This document shows positions 1 through 13,600 of a stretch of DNA of 64,000 nt, piece after piece. The notes beneath the pieces were generated by a model that was given only the letters and a program-made list of their open reading frames with translations, searched no databases and was not told the DNA's origin. A program made the translations under genes and the position numbers. Numbering within the stretch: the stretch's first letter is position 1; every line of letters starts with the position of its first letter. The DNA comes from Cloeon dipterum. Lineage: Eukaryota > Arthropoda > Insecta > Ephemeroptera > Baetidae. The stretch is from contig NC_088790.1 of NCBI RefSeq assembly GCF_949628265.1, positions 21,332,545 through 21,396,544 of the forward strand. The letters run 5' to 3'.

Positions 1-3000
1 CTTTTTAGCACGGAAATTTCTCCAGTGAGGAAAGAGCTACCGTAGTATAATTTGAATCACCATCTTATTATTCGAAAGCATTTTTATGCTTGATTTTTCC
101 CACTTTTCAACTTGTTTCCTTGAGAGTTGGCCTGGGAATTTCCGAACCAAGATCATATGTAAAGGCCCTAACGCAAAAGCAATCGCCAAGCAGGGAGTTG
201 AATAATGGAGATAAGATATGTGCTCAGCGTTTGCGTCTTTCCAACAACTGGCGTCGCTTTGAATTCAAATCTCCGCCTCTGATGGAGATAAATATTTATT
301 TTCTACAGAAGAGTGTGTCGCTGAAGCAGAAAGAGAGAAATAGTCCAATTTCGTGCGTGTTCCTACTGAGAGGCCGCTTAATAATGCGACGAAAGATCTC
401 CCAACTTATTGCCCCTCGCCAAAAGGCCGCATTTCCGAGAGAGGAAAATATGAAGATTGGAATTTTTTTCTAAATTCGCGCTATAATAGTGCACATTTCT
501 CCTGCCAACTTGCAAAACGCTGCGTGAAGGGGTGAAAAGCGAATATTCGTTTCTATCTTTCCGTGTCATCTGCAATTGTGCCTCTGTTGATGTGGATGAA
601 AGTCATTGTGTCTGAGTCATTGAAGACTGAAACTCCGTTCTTTCTCTGACTGGTGCCCACGGGGTAGAGCTGAAAAAATTTCACCATCGGCGCCTCAAGT
701 AACTAAATTTTATCTATTGTTAAAACTCCATAGCAAAAGTTTTAACGCTGGAAAAATTATAAATATCCTGCCATATTTTCAATGAAAGCTTGTTTAATAC
801 CTCTTTGTGTTATTAACAGAAAGAAAATCATTCAAATCTGCTAGCAGCAAAAGTTTTTCATCATCTCATACCAGAGAAGTCTTTCCTATTATCACCGATT
901 TAATATCTGTCCAAGTGAACATTTCCTTTTGTTACAAGAAGTTGAGTGAATAGTAAAAGCAAAACGCTGTCGTTGCAAAAACGCTCCACTTTCTACTACA
1001 TGTTTAATTTTATCCCAGGGATAGTCATCACGAACCAAAATTGATTTTCTCAGCACCAAACTTCCTCCTCCCAGTGTTAATATCGGACTCGGTCGGATTT
1101 TCTTGCGATGACATGCGATGCAAACTGACGGCGCACACAGATGAGCGGGAGTATTAATGAGATTAAAATGACGCTGAGCGCCGCTAATAGGACCGTCTAA
1201 TGTTTCTTCTGTAATAATCTAGATTAATTTAGTGGAAAATTCACTTTCCTCAGGATTTCTCAGCGCAAGACAAAATACAATTGCATTGTTAAGAGCGTTT
1301 TATAATTGCTTTTCTTGTAGTTATTTTTGAGACAATTCAGCCTCACTCAACTATATATTTTCTCTTGTTATACAGAAGTTTGCAAAAGTTAAATTAGATT
1401 TCCCCTTTTGTGGTTATAACAAAACATTGTAAATTTGAAACATTTTTAACAGTTTTATAATAGGAAGCCTAAAAACGTCCGCTCTTGGCCATTTTGTAGG
1501 ATGTACGAACTTATGTTTAAATAAATATTTCACGAATCGCGCTTCTTTCCAAAGGCAGCGAAATGTTCAAAAGAAAACGGGTCTATTTATTCATTCACGA
1601 TGTTCTCCCAAAAGCGTTTCAATGAATGTTAACTTCGGAAAAAGTTTTTGCCTCCGTCAAGTTTCACGCATCATTCCCCCTGGTTGACGAGATTTATGGA
1701 TTTTTTATGCCAAACACGAAATTTGACGGTGAATTCAAACAATCGAGGAAAATTTTGGCCGAAGATTAAGGGATGCGCGTGCGGTGTACAGAAATTCGAG
1801 TGAGCGGAGCTATTTTCGACTCGCGCCAGATGCTCAGCCTCGAATGATTAAAAGGCACCTTTAAGAGCACGATGAATGAAATCCCGAAGAGCTTTTACCT
1901 CCTCTCGGCGTGTTTCTCTTCCATGCTTTTCACTGAAGAACAGTTTGCTGCTTTGGGTGACAAAATTTCTATCATTCTATAGAAATCCCTAGGAGTTTGA
2001 TGTACACGAAAAAGACATTATTCTTTTTAAATTGACGCAAGAAGAGACAACATTTCTCGATTTCCGTAACGTTCTCTTATAATATTATTCTTTAAGCTAA
2101 AAAAGGCAGATGCTGATAATAAATAGTTTTACGTAAATTGTAATGTTGAAATTTTTATAAAAGCGAGGCATTGATAAGTCTTAATTTAAAGATGCAAGAT
2201 CAAGAAATACTTTTTATCGGCTCAGTCTTTGGCTATTTAATTCAAGGATAAAGAAAAAGGTCTAATAATGTTGCTTGCTTCTCTTCAATGCATATAAATT
2301 AGAGGTCAGAGTAACAGGATTTGGGTCCATTGTTGTATCCTGTACCTAATCTCATCTATTCAGAGGCACACGCCTTTCCTTTGTCATCTCCAAAAGTGCA
2401 CAGTGGGCACACATTGGGCTGCGCTATTTTGTTAGTTCTTTACCGAGCAAATTAGATAACTTTTTTGGTTTCTTATCTCCAGACTTATATTAGTTTTAGT
2501 CGAATGAATATCAAGATAAAATGTTTCCATACTTGTATATCATGAAATTCTTAACAAAATATTAAAAAAATACTAAACAGGCGTTAAAAAAGTCGAGCGG
2601 TGATATTGAAAACGTCTTAACTTTTTCATTAAAAATAATTTTACTCTTCGTGCCTGTTCCATACGAGATAATTAGAGACGAGAATTTTACGTGCTGGAAT
2701 ATCGTCATATTTGCAGAGAAGTAAAAACAGTAATTTGCTTTGGAAACTGATGAACAAAAAACAATTGGCTTGTGTGTTGTGTGCCCATCAAGGACCAATA
2801 TTGCTTTTGACATCTCATCATTCAAATTATTTATTTCGCAGCATGCGGACCAAAAAATGGATCGCTGTAGTTGGCTTGCAATAATTTGCCAAAAAAATTT
2901 GAACACACCTGTGGCTATGACCAAACAATTACGGAAACAGGTCTGCAAACAAGATCAAAACGTTCCAAAATATCTTTGAATGAGGTAACTGTAATTGTAT

Positions 3001-6000
3001 ATATGAGAAAATCTCAATGAGTAAATAATAACAAGGATTTATCTTTTATTATCGCCCCCAGTTTTTTATTCTGCAGCATTAGCTGAATGTGTGTGTACAT
3101 TTTTAACACAAAATTTATTCCGACAAGGCACTCGGCTGAGTCGGCTGGCTGTTAGTAGTTGGAATTGGTTTCAAATACAAATCTCGTTGGAAGTTATCAC
3201 CGGAGCGAGCTCTGGCAAAAACACACACGCACGCAAAAGCCAGTATCACCGTATGTGCACGCCGAAACCAATTTCGCGCCTTTTCAATCTTCCCAAGGGC
3301 ATGCTAGTGTAGCAGTCGGCGCGTTTCAAATTCTGCGCTCTCGCGCCGCGCGTTGTCCGTCTAGTCTGGTGGCAACGCGATGCGGTTCTTTTTAAATATT
3401 CAGGACGTGTCTCGCAGATAATATTTTACACGCAGCGATGAACCCAAATGAAGGGCGCGCGGCGGGCGTGCGAAAAGAGAACAAGGAGCCTTTTCTCAAG
3501 TTAAACAAGAGGAAGTAGGTTGTCACTCCGCTTGCTAGGGAAATGCAAAAGGAAAGCGGAATGTGATGAAAAGCAGCAACAAAGCGGGCGCATCGCTATG
3601 TGAAAAATTTGTTTGCCTTTTTGGCGCATTTGTTTTTTTGAAGCGGAAAGCAAGCACTCCTTGAGCAAAATTTCTGGCTTTTATAATTAAATATTTATTG
3701 CACCATGGTTGCAACCAAGAACATTTTTTTTTAATTTAAAAAAACAGGGAAACTAAGGATTGACAAGCTGTGATCTCAAGGTGTAACCTGGCGTGGGATG
3801 GTATACTTTTAAGCTCCGTAGCTAACGTAGTTTACGTTAAGTGCGTGAATTCATTAAATTTAATTAGGAAATTTGAGTCAGGTTTTCCCTGACAATGTGT
3901 AAACGTAGTATTCCAAGAACTCATGTAAAATAAAAAAGGAAAATATTTGTCAGATTATTATTCTTAACATGAATTGATAAATTAATAGGGAAATTAAAAT
4001 AGTTTCAAATTCTGTATAAGGTATAAGTACCGTTTACTAAGTCTTTCCAAAAGTTAGATGAAATATTGAAAATAACATAGTCTGGAAAAAAATTTACTTT
4101 GTACCGAATGTCGCACTCAGTTCGTCATTTCTATCTATAGCACTCAAGACAGAAAAATGCTGCCTTTATTGTCTGTCATGCCACTTTGCCTTCTAGACAA
4201 ACTCGCATTACTCGCAATAAAAAAATCATAAGTCAAAGTCGAGGATATAAATGGAGACAACTCAGCTGGAAGACAACACTGTCTGCGACATTTTCAACCT
4301 GGGAAAAATATCATCCTTCCGCCGTCTACGTTGACGGCTGCTTTAATTTAGATAAGCGCGTCACCAATCCGAATAATTTGGCGTAATCCGCTCTTTCCGA
4401 CGAAATGGGGTGAAGGTGTGGGATTTACGGCCTACAATTTCTGGTCTGTGCCGTGCTATCTCGTGCTGCGGAGTTTGATTTCGTTGGCAGGGCGGACGCG
4501 AATTGCGGTTTCGTTGCTGCATACGAGTCAAACTAACTGATTGTGATTAGTGTTGTTAGCGCGAACGTACAATCGAGGCCGAAACCATTATCGACAGTTT
4601 TGCTCCCACTTTTCATTCGTTAATCTAATTAACGCTCAATTGCAAGTGATGATTTGTTGTGACAAACTAAACAGAACATCAATTAGCGTTCAATTATTCT
4701 ACTCTTGAAATACTATAATTTTATTTAAATTTCTCTCAATTTGTCCCCTTTAAAGCTTTGGTTGCGTCGAAAGCGTCAAAATTTCAACAAAATAGATTTT
4801 AAATTTTTATTGATTTATTAAGAAAGCAAGAGTTTTTATCTCAGAGCAAACGCCTCGTAAAACTGCAACAAAGAGCAAAATCCCTTAATAAATTCCTGTA
4901 CTTGTGGCAAGATAAAGTGAGTCGCGGACGATATTGCTCCACTTTCCCAAGCGAGAGATGTTTCTTTTCCCACACAAATGGAAAGCACTCTTCCCACACC
5001 AGCGGAAGATGTATGCGCCCAGCATAATTTGCGCTCAGCGAAGTGAGGGTTCAAAGGGAGGGAAATATTAGGTCACGTCATCTATCTTGAATCGCAGGGG
5101 CCTTCTTTTGCCGCTTCATTTGTCATTCGCGCTTTCAACCTTCACTCATTCGATGGACGAACGGAATGTTTGATTTGTCAGCGCCTATCGTCATTTTTCG
5201 TTGCATCAGGAGTGTCAAAGGCTAACTCGTTTTCAACGTGGTGTCGTTTTTTATCCATTTTTTTATGGAAGTCTCGTTTTGCTAAATATTTCATCAAGCA
5301 GGAGCAACTATTAGAAGTTTGACTTATTTAAAAGAGAATTTCTTATAAGGCATTAATTAAGCTATTTAAACTGTTGTTGATTTTATATATGGTTGGAAAA
5401 AATTTCCACTTTAACTAATTCGACCCTCAAAAATCGATTGGTGTGCTCAGAAACTTCGTCTTTAAATTTAAATTTATACATTAATTAGACATCTTGAGAA
5501 GTTCCACCAACGGGTTTTAATAAAAACAAATACAGACTGTTTGCTGAAGAAAGATCTAGCTTAAATATGCTCATCACATGTACATGCAAATTGGGAGAGG
5601 TTTGCACTGTACATCGAAAGACGTCACCATTCTTGAGTTTTTTAATATATCAATTCAATTAAAGTAAATTGTCACACATATATAAATTTGAAAATACATA
5701 TTTGAAATTTTAAACAACATTCTGGTTACATCCTACATCTTGTAAGAAATAATGCATACAGTAAAACAATACATCTAGTTGCCTGAGTGTTTACTGTAGT
5801 GGGTTTTAATTTCAGAATAATTCCTTGCTTTGATCATTTTCATAATTATACTGATTCATTAATTTAGATGCTGCCTTTTATGCTACACTCCGGTGACGTT
5901 GAATTCCCGATTAGAAGTTTGCAGTTTTTTCATCCCATGAAAGCACAATGAGGATATTCATTTTGTTTGGAAAATAGATTGATGCAAGGAAGGTTTGGAA

Positions 6001-7630
6001 AGAGTTTCATTATGGAAATTTGACAGTATTTTGCGTGATTCAGTTAAAAAATGTAGTAAAATGCGACGACCCTCTATTTTTAATCAAAGTGCAGCAAGTC
6101 GTAAAAGCTGCGGAGGCGGTGCTTGTTGGAAAACTCTGTCAGCACTTGGTGGCGGATTTATGGCTGAAAACTTTGGTTTGCACAACGCCGCCAGGTGCAG
6201 TATGAAAGTGTTGGTGCGAAAAACATAACACTGTACAGAGGTGAAGATGAAGATAACCGTCAGATTAACTCATGGCATTCATATGAGTGGAAGAGAGGAA
6301 AGCCACTCAAATCCGTGAAAAAATGTGTTCATTGAATTAAATAACAATATAAGAGTGAGACCATAACGAATATTTACAGATGTTAACTAGATTTCATTCA
6401 ACTCACTTTTTTATAATTTCACTTGTATGGTGCATATTATTTGCATTCAAAGAAAAAAACACGAGTTCATGTAAGAGTAATTAAAATTAAGCACATCATA
6501 CTCTAAATTATATAATGCACAACGTTAAGTTTATTTTACTTAAACAATATAAATTTATTTTAATAAAATTGCAACAATCGGGACGGTTAGTATTACACAA
6601 CATTTAAGAGCGCTATGAAGCTCCTTCAAAATTTATATCCTTTTGTAAATAACTTTTTTAAATGGCAAAAAGTATTGATACTCATTTTATAAGCTTCAGC
6701 AATCGACGCATTGCGCATATTTCTCTTCCAAGAATAATTTGCAACATGCAGCAATTTTTTACAGTACACGTCAATCATGTTTCGCTTCAATTGCCCTGTT
6801 GTAAGCTGCAAACACAGTGCCATTTAGTCGAAGAAAGTTCTGGTTAGTAGTAATTACTTATTGATTTTAAGATTTCAGCTCTGCAATAACAGGTTTTGAA
6901 AAATATTCATTATCATCAAAATGTCTCTTAATTCAATGCTTATTGAAAATTATTTGGGATTTCTGATATAACCATTTCTTTGCATTTAATCTCGTTGTCG
7001 AGTACGTGGACTGGAGGGAACACAGATTTTCTCTTGCTTGGCTCCATTCTCCTGAAGCCTCAGCTGCAGTCTTTCTTTGTTGAGAGATTGGCTACAAGGA
7101 GATTTGATTGAATGTGGAAGAAATTGAATCGTGATTTGCTTACTCCGAATCTGTCCTTCAAATGTACTGATCACATTTATTTTAGTATATTGGTGAAACA
7201 GGGTGGATTTTTCTTCAATGATTTGTAATAATTCAATTGCATAATATCATCTATTCTTTCTTTCTTTATATCATCTATAGTTATTAATTTTTAGCATTGG
7301 TCTATAAGATTACATCGGTTTTTTGTTTTATTAGCAAAATACCTCAAAAAGGCAGTTGACTCGCATTGTTGAGTTATTGCTAGCAGAATGTCAATGCAGT
7401 GGCTGATTTTCTTAGCATTATTTAAAATATCTAACACCGGCTGCTCTATGTCAAAGATGGCAAAAGGTGGCTAGTTAAGTGACTCAAAATGCTCAAATAG
7501 CTCAACCGGCTGTGAGGCGCACCGGCGCCGACCCGCCCCTTACTGGTTTACGCACCTTTCCAGCGGCTGTAGAGACAAATGTCTGGCGTTTCAATGAAAG
7601 ACCTCAGTGCGGGGAGGCGAAAAGATGGCC

Positions 7631-7669
7631 ACATGGGGCCCAAAAGCTACGGCCACTCGGGCCCCATGT
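7631..7669. repeat. Perfect 11-bp inverted repeat in a GC-rich island
   Basis: ACATGGGGCCC at 7631-7641 is matched exactly by its reverse complement at 7659-7669, leaving a 17-nt loop. It lies in a roughly 200-bp GC-rich patch (7500-7710) surrounded by AT-rich DNA. As RNA it would fold into a stable stem-loop; as DNA it could be a paired protein-binding site. No function can be assigned. Confidence 0.7.
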
Positions 7670-10588
7670 TATCCACTCGGCGGTGTTATTGGCACCTGCG
7701 GCAAACTCATAGCTCACGGGAAGTGCTGAACAAATTTTAATTTTTCAAATGATATATTTATCCGTTTGTGAGAGATGGGTTTAATTTTTTATTTTAAATA
7801 TTTTTAATAACCATATATTCAAGTTGCCAAAATAATCATGAAGAGATGCTTTGATCGTGACGCTTTTGATGCTTTATAGTGTATTTTGAAATCACAGTGA
7901 AAACTTTGTTAATGAACGGACGAAATTGAATACTAACCGTGCTCCGAGCGTACGCAGGGGCAAAATTGGAATCGTGGTATATTTACGTTAGCAAGGCCGG
8001 CAGGATAGCGAGCCGGCCATGTGCCGAAGAAGAGGGCCGTTTGTTGATGGATCAACGCACTGATTATTATGATTGCTGGCTGGCGCAAAAAGGACCACAC
8101 GCTGTTGCTCTGCGTGGTAATGCGTCCGGATTGTGGATTATAGACGCGGCAAACAATTCGGAAAAAGGATTATTAGCTGATGGTTAAAGTATACAAAGAG
8201 GCGTATTTATTCTGATCGATCAATTACAGCCAGCTTGGCTGCTTTTGAGGCTAAAACAAACACTATAACAGTTTGGCGAAACAGGGATGAAAATGGCGTA
8301 ATTGCTTTCGATTTCATCCAGCTGCGCCAGGCCTTCAACCTCAGCTGCCTTGAGGCTTATAGTAGAACATCCCGAGTTTTCCGTGGCTTTCCCTATTATT
8401 ACTGTTAACCCACTGTAGAATTCACTGAGAGCAGAATTTTACAGCAAAAAGGTTTAATGTCATGCGTCGAAGCGCTCAGTCAAACGTGGACGGTAGGGTG
8501 TAGGTATATTAAATATACATATATCGTCTGCATGCGGGTGTTTCCACTACAGTTAATTGGGGCCCGCAAGTAGTCACAAGACCGACCATAAAGTTCCGTT
8601 GTGGTTTGCAAATATGCCTGTCAGCAAGCTCTTTGGATCTATTTTAGACGAACTCTTTGAAGCTTAAACCATTTTTGTGTTGATCTTGTCGGCTTTGCGT
8701 TCAACAAGCTATGAAATCAGCTCTTACGAAATTCTACCAATTCCTTCCATCTCAAGAAGTTAAAGAAATCCAAATTAATTTTCCAAATATTTTAACAATT
8801 AAATTGAAAACAAAACTGGTTTTGTGTTTGCAGGAAAAATTAATTGAAGTTAACACGCACTAACTCTATGGATATTTGGACTAAAATAAACAGACCGGTC
8901 CGCCAGATTTTGATTGCGATGGGCAAAGTTCATTGAGACAGAGACGAAGCGCTTTCCGCCCCATTCATTCGGCCTGGGTTTACGACTCAGCAACGCAAAC
9001 AAGTCGTGTGTTTTGGTACCAGACTTAATTGCGAAATTGCGCAACAACACAGAGCCCCTTTTCCTCTCCTGTTTCCCTCTCCAGCGATATTATGTACTTT
9101 CGCTAATCTCGCAGACAGAGCGTAAACCAAATCTAGAGCCAGCTTTTGCGGGATGTATTATTGTGCGTTGTTTGCCACCACGGATGAGGGACGAAAATTC
9201 AGGTATTTTGGCAATGCAGCCGTAACAAGCATAAATTTATGGGCATTTAATTTCAACCACTGGTTCGCCTGTATTCCTACTGTCGGCAATATGACAATAA
9301 GTAGATAAATATATAGCTCGCAATTTAGCTTTCCTGACATATTAAAAATACCAACAGGCATTAAAAACTTGTAAAAACTGGTTTAACCGATGTTTAAATG
9401 AAAATGTGATGTACAAAAATTTTTATTTTGCTTGTTAAATTGCAGCACATTAAATGTACTAAATTACATATAAAATACACCTCACTAGTTTATTCATCCA
9501 CCGCTCAAACGTAACGAGAAATATATTGCCGAAAATAAGCTAATCGAGCGTATCTCAGCAGCTCGAAATAAAAGGCCCTCGAATCGGATTAAGCCCTCTC
9601 TGTAGGGGTGACAAATTGCACGATTTCAACTCGATTGGTCTCGATCATAAAGTCGAAATCGAAACCTCTGCAGTGTGCGCAGCCTTCGCTGGCAAATAAC
9701 TCATTTTGCCCTATCACATATTTTTTAGCCTGCTCTTAAATAACCTACGGACACGACGTGAGATTGCTGCGAAAGTTATCTCCTAAACCTTTTTCCCACC
9801 GGATAATCGTTTTTATTCACGCGGCTGGAGATTAATTTCGAGCCTGTGCAAAAAATATCGCACAGCAACCTCCGGCGGTAGAGTCTTTTCGCCGAAGCAC
9901 GTGTGATACGATAGGTTTTGGTAGGTAAGCTCGCTCGGCTCAATTTGTCAAGGGTGGTCGGGGTCGGCCTCGAAATAAGCAATCGTCTTTTTTCATTTCC
10001 CGCTCTGGAACTGCAGTGGGCGAGAAGCCAGCCATAAGCGAGATGGATGTCATTAGTTTGCCGCTAATCAAGCAAAATGACACCAAATTGATTCTTTTCC
10101 AGGATATTTTCGACCTTTTTGCACACTATACCATATTTTATGTATTACTAAATTTGAATCCGTGAAATTGATAACTGGCTTTAACTCATAAGTTTGGAGT
10201 GCGGCCAAATGACTAATAAACTAAATCTGCTGGCGAGGCTTCTGTTCACACGGTAAAAATAAATGCCAGGGGAAACGTCGAAGAAATGAACTCCATCATT
10301 TGTGGCGTTAATGACGAAGAAAGTCCACACATCTAGCAGTGTCTAAGGTTTAATGAAGTGCGTGCCAAAATGGCGGTATAGGCAGCCTCTCGGGTTTCTC
10401 CACCTCGAAATTGAAACTAGACCCCGGCACAAAAAATGGCCTCTCTACCTAAGACTAGGTCAAAATCTCCTCTTAATCCACCATCCACCATAACGTTAAA
10501 AATTTTCCTCCATTTTTCTATCAACACCAATTATTTCATTAGAATTATTTATGTCACTTAACCGTGCTTTTAAGGGAAATTACTATAT

Positions 10589-10603
10589 CCCCCCCCCCCC
10601 CCC
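10589..10603 (+). repeat. Homopolymer C15 tract
   Basis: Fifteen consecutive C residues flanked by AT-rich sequence. Such tracts are hypervariable and error-prone in sequencing and assembly, so the exact length is uncertain. Confidence 0.9.
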
Positions 10604-13600
10604 TAAATACTCTTTGAACTCTGAAACGCAGCATTAGCACCTCACTTGTATTAACCGCCCATATACAATGCACCTTTTGACTAAAAGAGCCTTGTTGTTT
10701 CTGACGCACTGGGAGAATTCATAAAGCAAAACTGCCTAAAATAGCTCTATTATAATTGCGTTTCTCGAAAGAGGGAGCAGGGAGCGGAGCAGTATGGGTT
10801 CTGTCCTGCTGTGAGAGTATTCGCCATCGTTCTTCCATTGTTGCGATGTGGATAAGGTGTTTACAAACGTGGTTTCAAATAAAGCTTTCTGGCACATAAA
10901 AGCAGCGAATAAAAGAGGAAAACAATAAAAACATATTATTCCGGCGGGCCTTTTGACTGAAGCGGCAGTGATCGTATATCTGTCGTTCATTTCGGGAATA
11001 GCCTGCAAGTTCAGTTCGCATGAGAAAGCAGAACTGCCAATGTCAGCATTTGCTAGCGGCGAAACCTAAAATAACGCCTTCAAACCGCGCGGAAGAGGAG
11101 CTAATCAAGTTCAGAGCCGCTGAGCAGGAAAATAATGCATCATCTCCCAAGACGTTTACAAGAAGAGACTTCAAGGTGTTACCAGAAACTCACCTTGGTG
11201 AAAATAACTGAATCAAATCAGAATTTACACGCGATTGATCCAGAACGTGTGCTTCGATGAGAAAGTGAATCACTGTTAAGTTTGCAAGACTACTGATGTT
11301 TATCGGGCAGCTGTTGAAAATAAATACCCACAAATTTCTGGAGAAGTGTTTATTTCTTTTCATTTTGTCACTCTTAAAAATTGCTTTTATTTTGTTGAAA
11401 TTAACTGAAAAAATAAGTACTTAAACCAGAAAAATAAGCACTTGATTCTAAAGGAGACAACGCATTTTATGCAACAAACGATGGAAAGAACAAAGTTATA
11501 GCAATTTTCATGCTGTAGTCAACCGGCGCACTTTGTCATTCTTGTTGAGTGGCCGCGGTGCGGACCGTTACAGGAAGTACTGCTCCGATTCTCTCGATAA
11601 CTAGAGACTTGATTATATTGCCCTTCTGTGCACAAGAAAATTTTCAAAAGTTGGAAAAAATGACGACTTTTTCTCAACGAGAATTATTTATCAGCTCATT
11701 AAAATTTGTCCCAAAAAGCTTCTATAAAACACTTCCAATTTTGTTTCTTTCGATGTATACAACACACATATCGCTCAAAATTTATGGAAGCAATTGACTG
11801 CATAGTTTTTAGCAATAATTTATCATCAATAACAACATAATTTTATAATTATTAAATTAAATTTTTTATATATCATAAATATTTGGTAAGAGCAGTTCAT
11901 ATGCTTGAAAACTGTGACATTGATTAAAAATTTGCTAGTGATATGGCAACAAAAAGGAAATGGAGTAGATAAATTCTCAGTGCATCTTTTTGTGAAAAAT
12001 ATCTCATTTTTAACCAAGGATAAATGAAAAATAAACAAACTCGCCTTATTTTGAGCGTTTTGAGAAGAAATGTCCCAAAGGCATAAAAGAAAAAAATCCA
12101 TTTGCGGGTCCAGAATGAACCCTATGCAAAGAGTAATATAGTAAAAACTTTTTTAAGAGTAGATATTCTCAACTGTTCACTTCCATGCCCAAGAGACGGA
12201 TTGTTGTTGAAAAAAAATGAAGGCTTCCTTTTTTCCCTTCGTCGGTGTTTGTTCTTTTCTGCAGAGCCAGAGTGGTGCGTACTATTTATTTGAGGAAATC
12301 AAAAGTGCTGAAAGAGCCGCTCTCACTCGCTAGTTTTTTCGCTCTTTCGCCGTCTGCGTGCCTTGCGGCTGTTTGTTTGCCTTCATTGGCGCCTCGGAAG
12401 GTGCAAGGGCGGTCTTTTCGACACTTGACACCGTCCTAATGGAATGTTTATCCAACCGAACCAGCCAGTTGGGTGTGTGTTTAATTAGCAGCCGAGCCAC
12501 CCCGCACGTTAGAAGGCCCTATTATCCCCTAGACATGTATTCATTCATTAGTCAACCGCCAATTGCCGAAAAGAAAAAAATTTATTACGCACAGCATTAA
12601 AAAACAGGGTTCTCCTTTACAGCCCGTTTAAAGAACACGTAGTAAAGCTTGTCACATAACAGCCTAATTAACTTCTTTTTTTTATTAATGAGGAGAATAC
12701 AGTTTTGCTGCAGAGCAATCCAAGCTGCAAATTTCTTACGCAAAAGAAAACGGAATCCATATTTTTCTAATAAATAGAGAATTTGCTTTTCATGAAAATA
12801 AAATCCAAGGTTTTTCTAGAAATCAGCATTTCAGTTTTTCGATCAATACTCTCCAGGGAATATCTCATCGAAACTTGAACAACTTGAGACTGCAAAAGAA
12901 ATTCTGTAAGCAACAAAGAAGATTTTATCAAGCACGAAGCAACTTTATGATCAGTGCTTCAATATATATTAATTTAATATTATTTTCGAAGATCTCAAGA
13001 CAATTAAGACTCAAGAAAGCAACAAGGTAAAATCTCCTCCGAGGATTTACGGTTGTAGATTGTGAGATAAAATAATTAGCGATACGACGGAGCAGCATGA
13101 TTTTCCCCTATCCTGAGACGTAGCTTTCTCAGTGGTTAAAAGTCAGAGTCAAGTAATATTTTAAATCTAGCGTTGATCGTGCGTGAAGTAGCAAAGCAAT
13201 TTAAATAAAAAGGGAGACAAAACTATGCCAGACTATGTCTTACCTTGTGACATTTTGGACAAACAAAAATGGAAAGCAGGATTTTAATTGATGTCTTAAG
13301 AGTCTGAAATTTAAAATAAAAAATCTTAAAAAGAGGTAAAAATTGAAAGTTTTAATTTTTTACTTTCACTGTGTAACCTCACTCAGTGAATTTCCTTGCT
13401 GAAAATTCAAATCAAACAGGGGAAAGGCAATAAAATTATTTCATGCTATTGTATTGTAAACCGTGTTGTATCGCACGGAAACCATATCTCTAGCTTTTAT
13501 AGGCACTTTTAACATCAAGTATAAGTTCCGACAGTGAAACAACTTGCTTTCGGCTATAAACCTGCTACTAAAAAACGAGTGGCAGTCCAATATTATTGCA

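Noticed and set aside
7479-8187. Two open frames in the GC-rich island as possible exons
   Set aside because: No recognisable family, no consistent splice signals and frames open on both strands because of composition.
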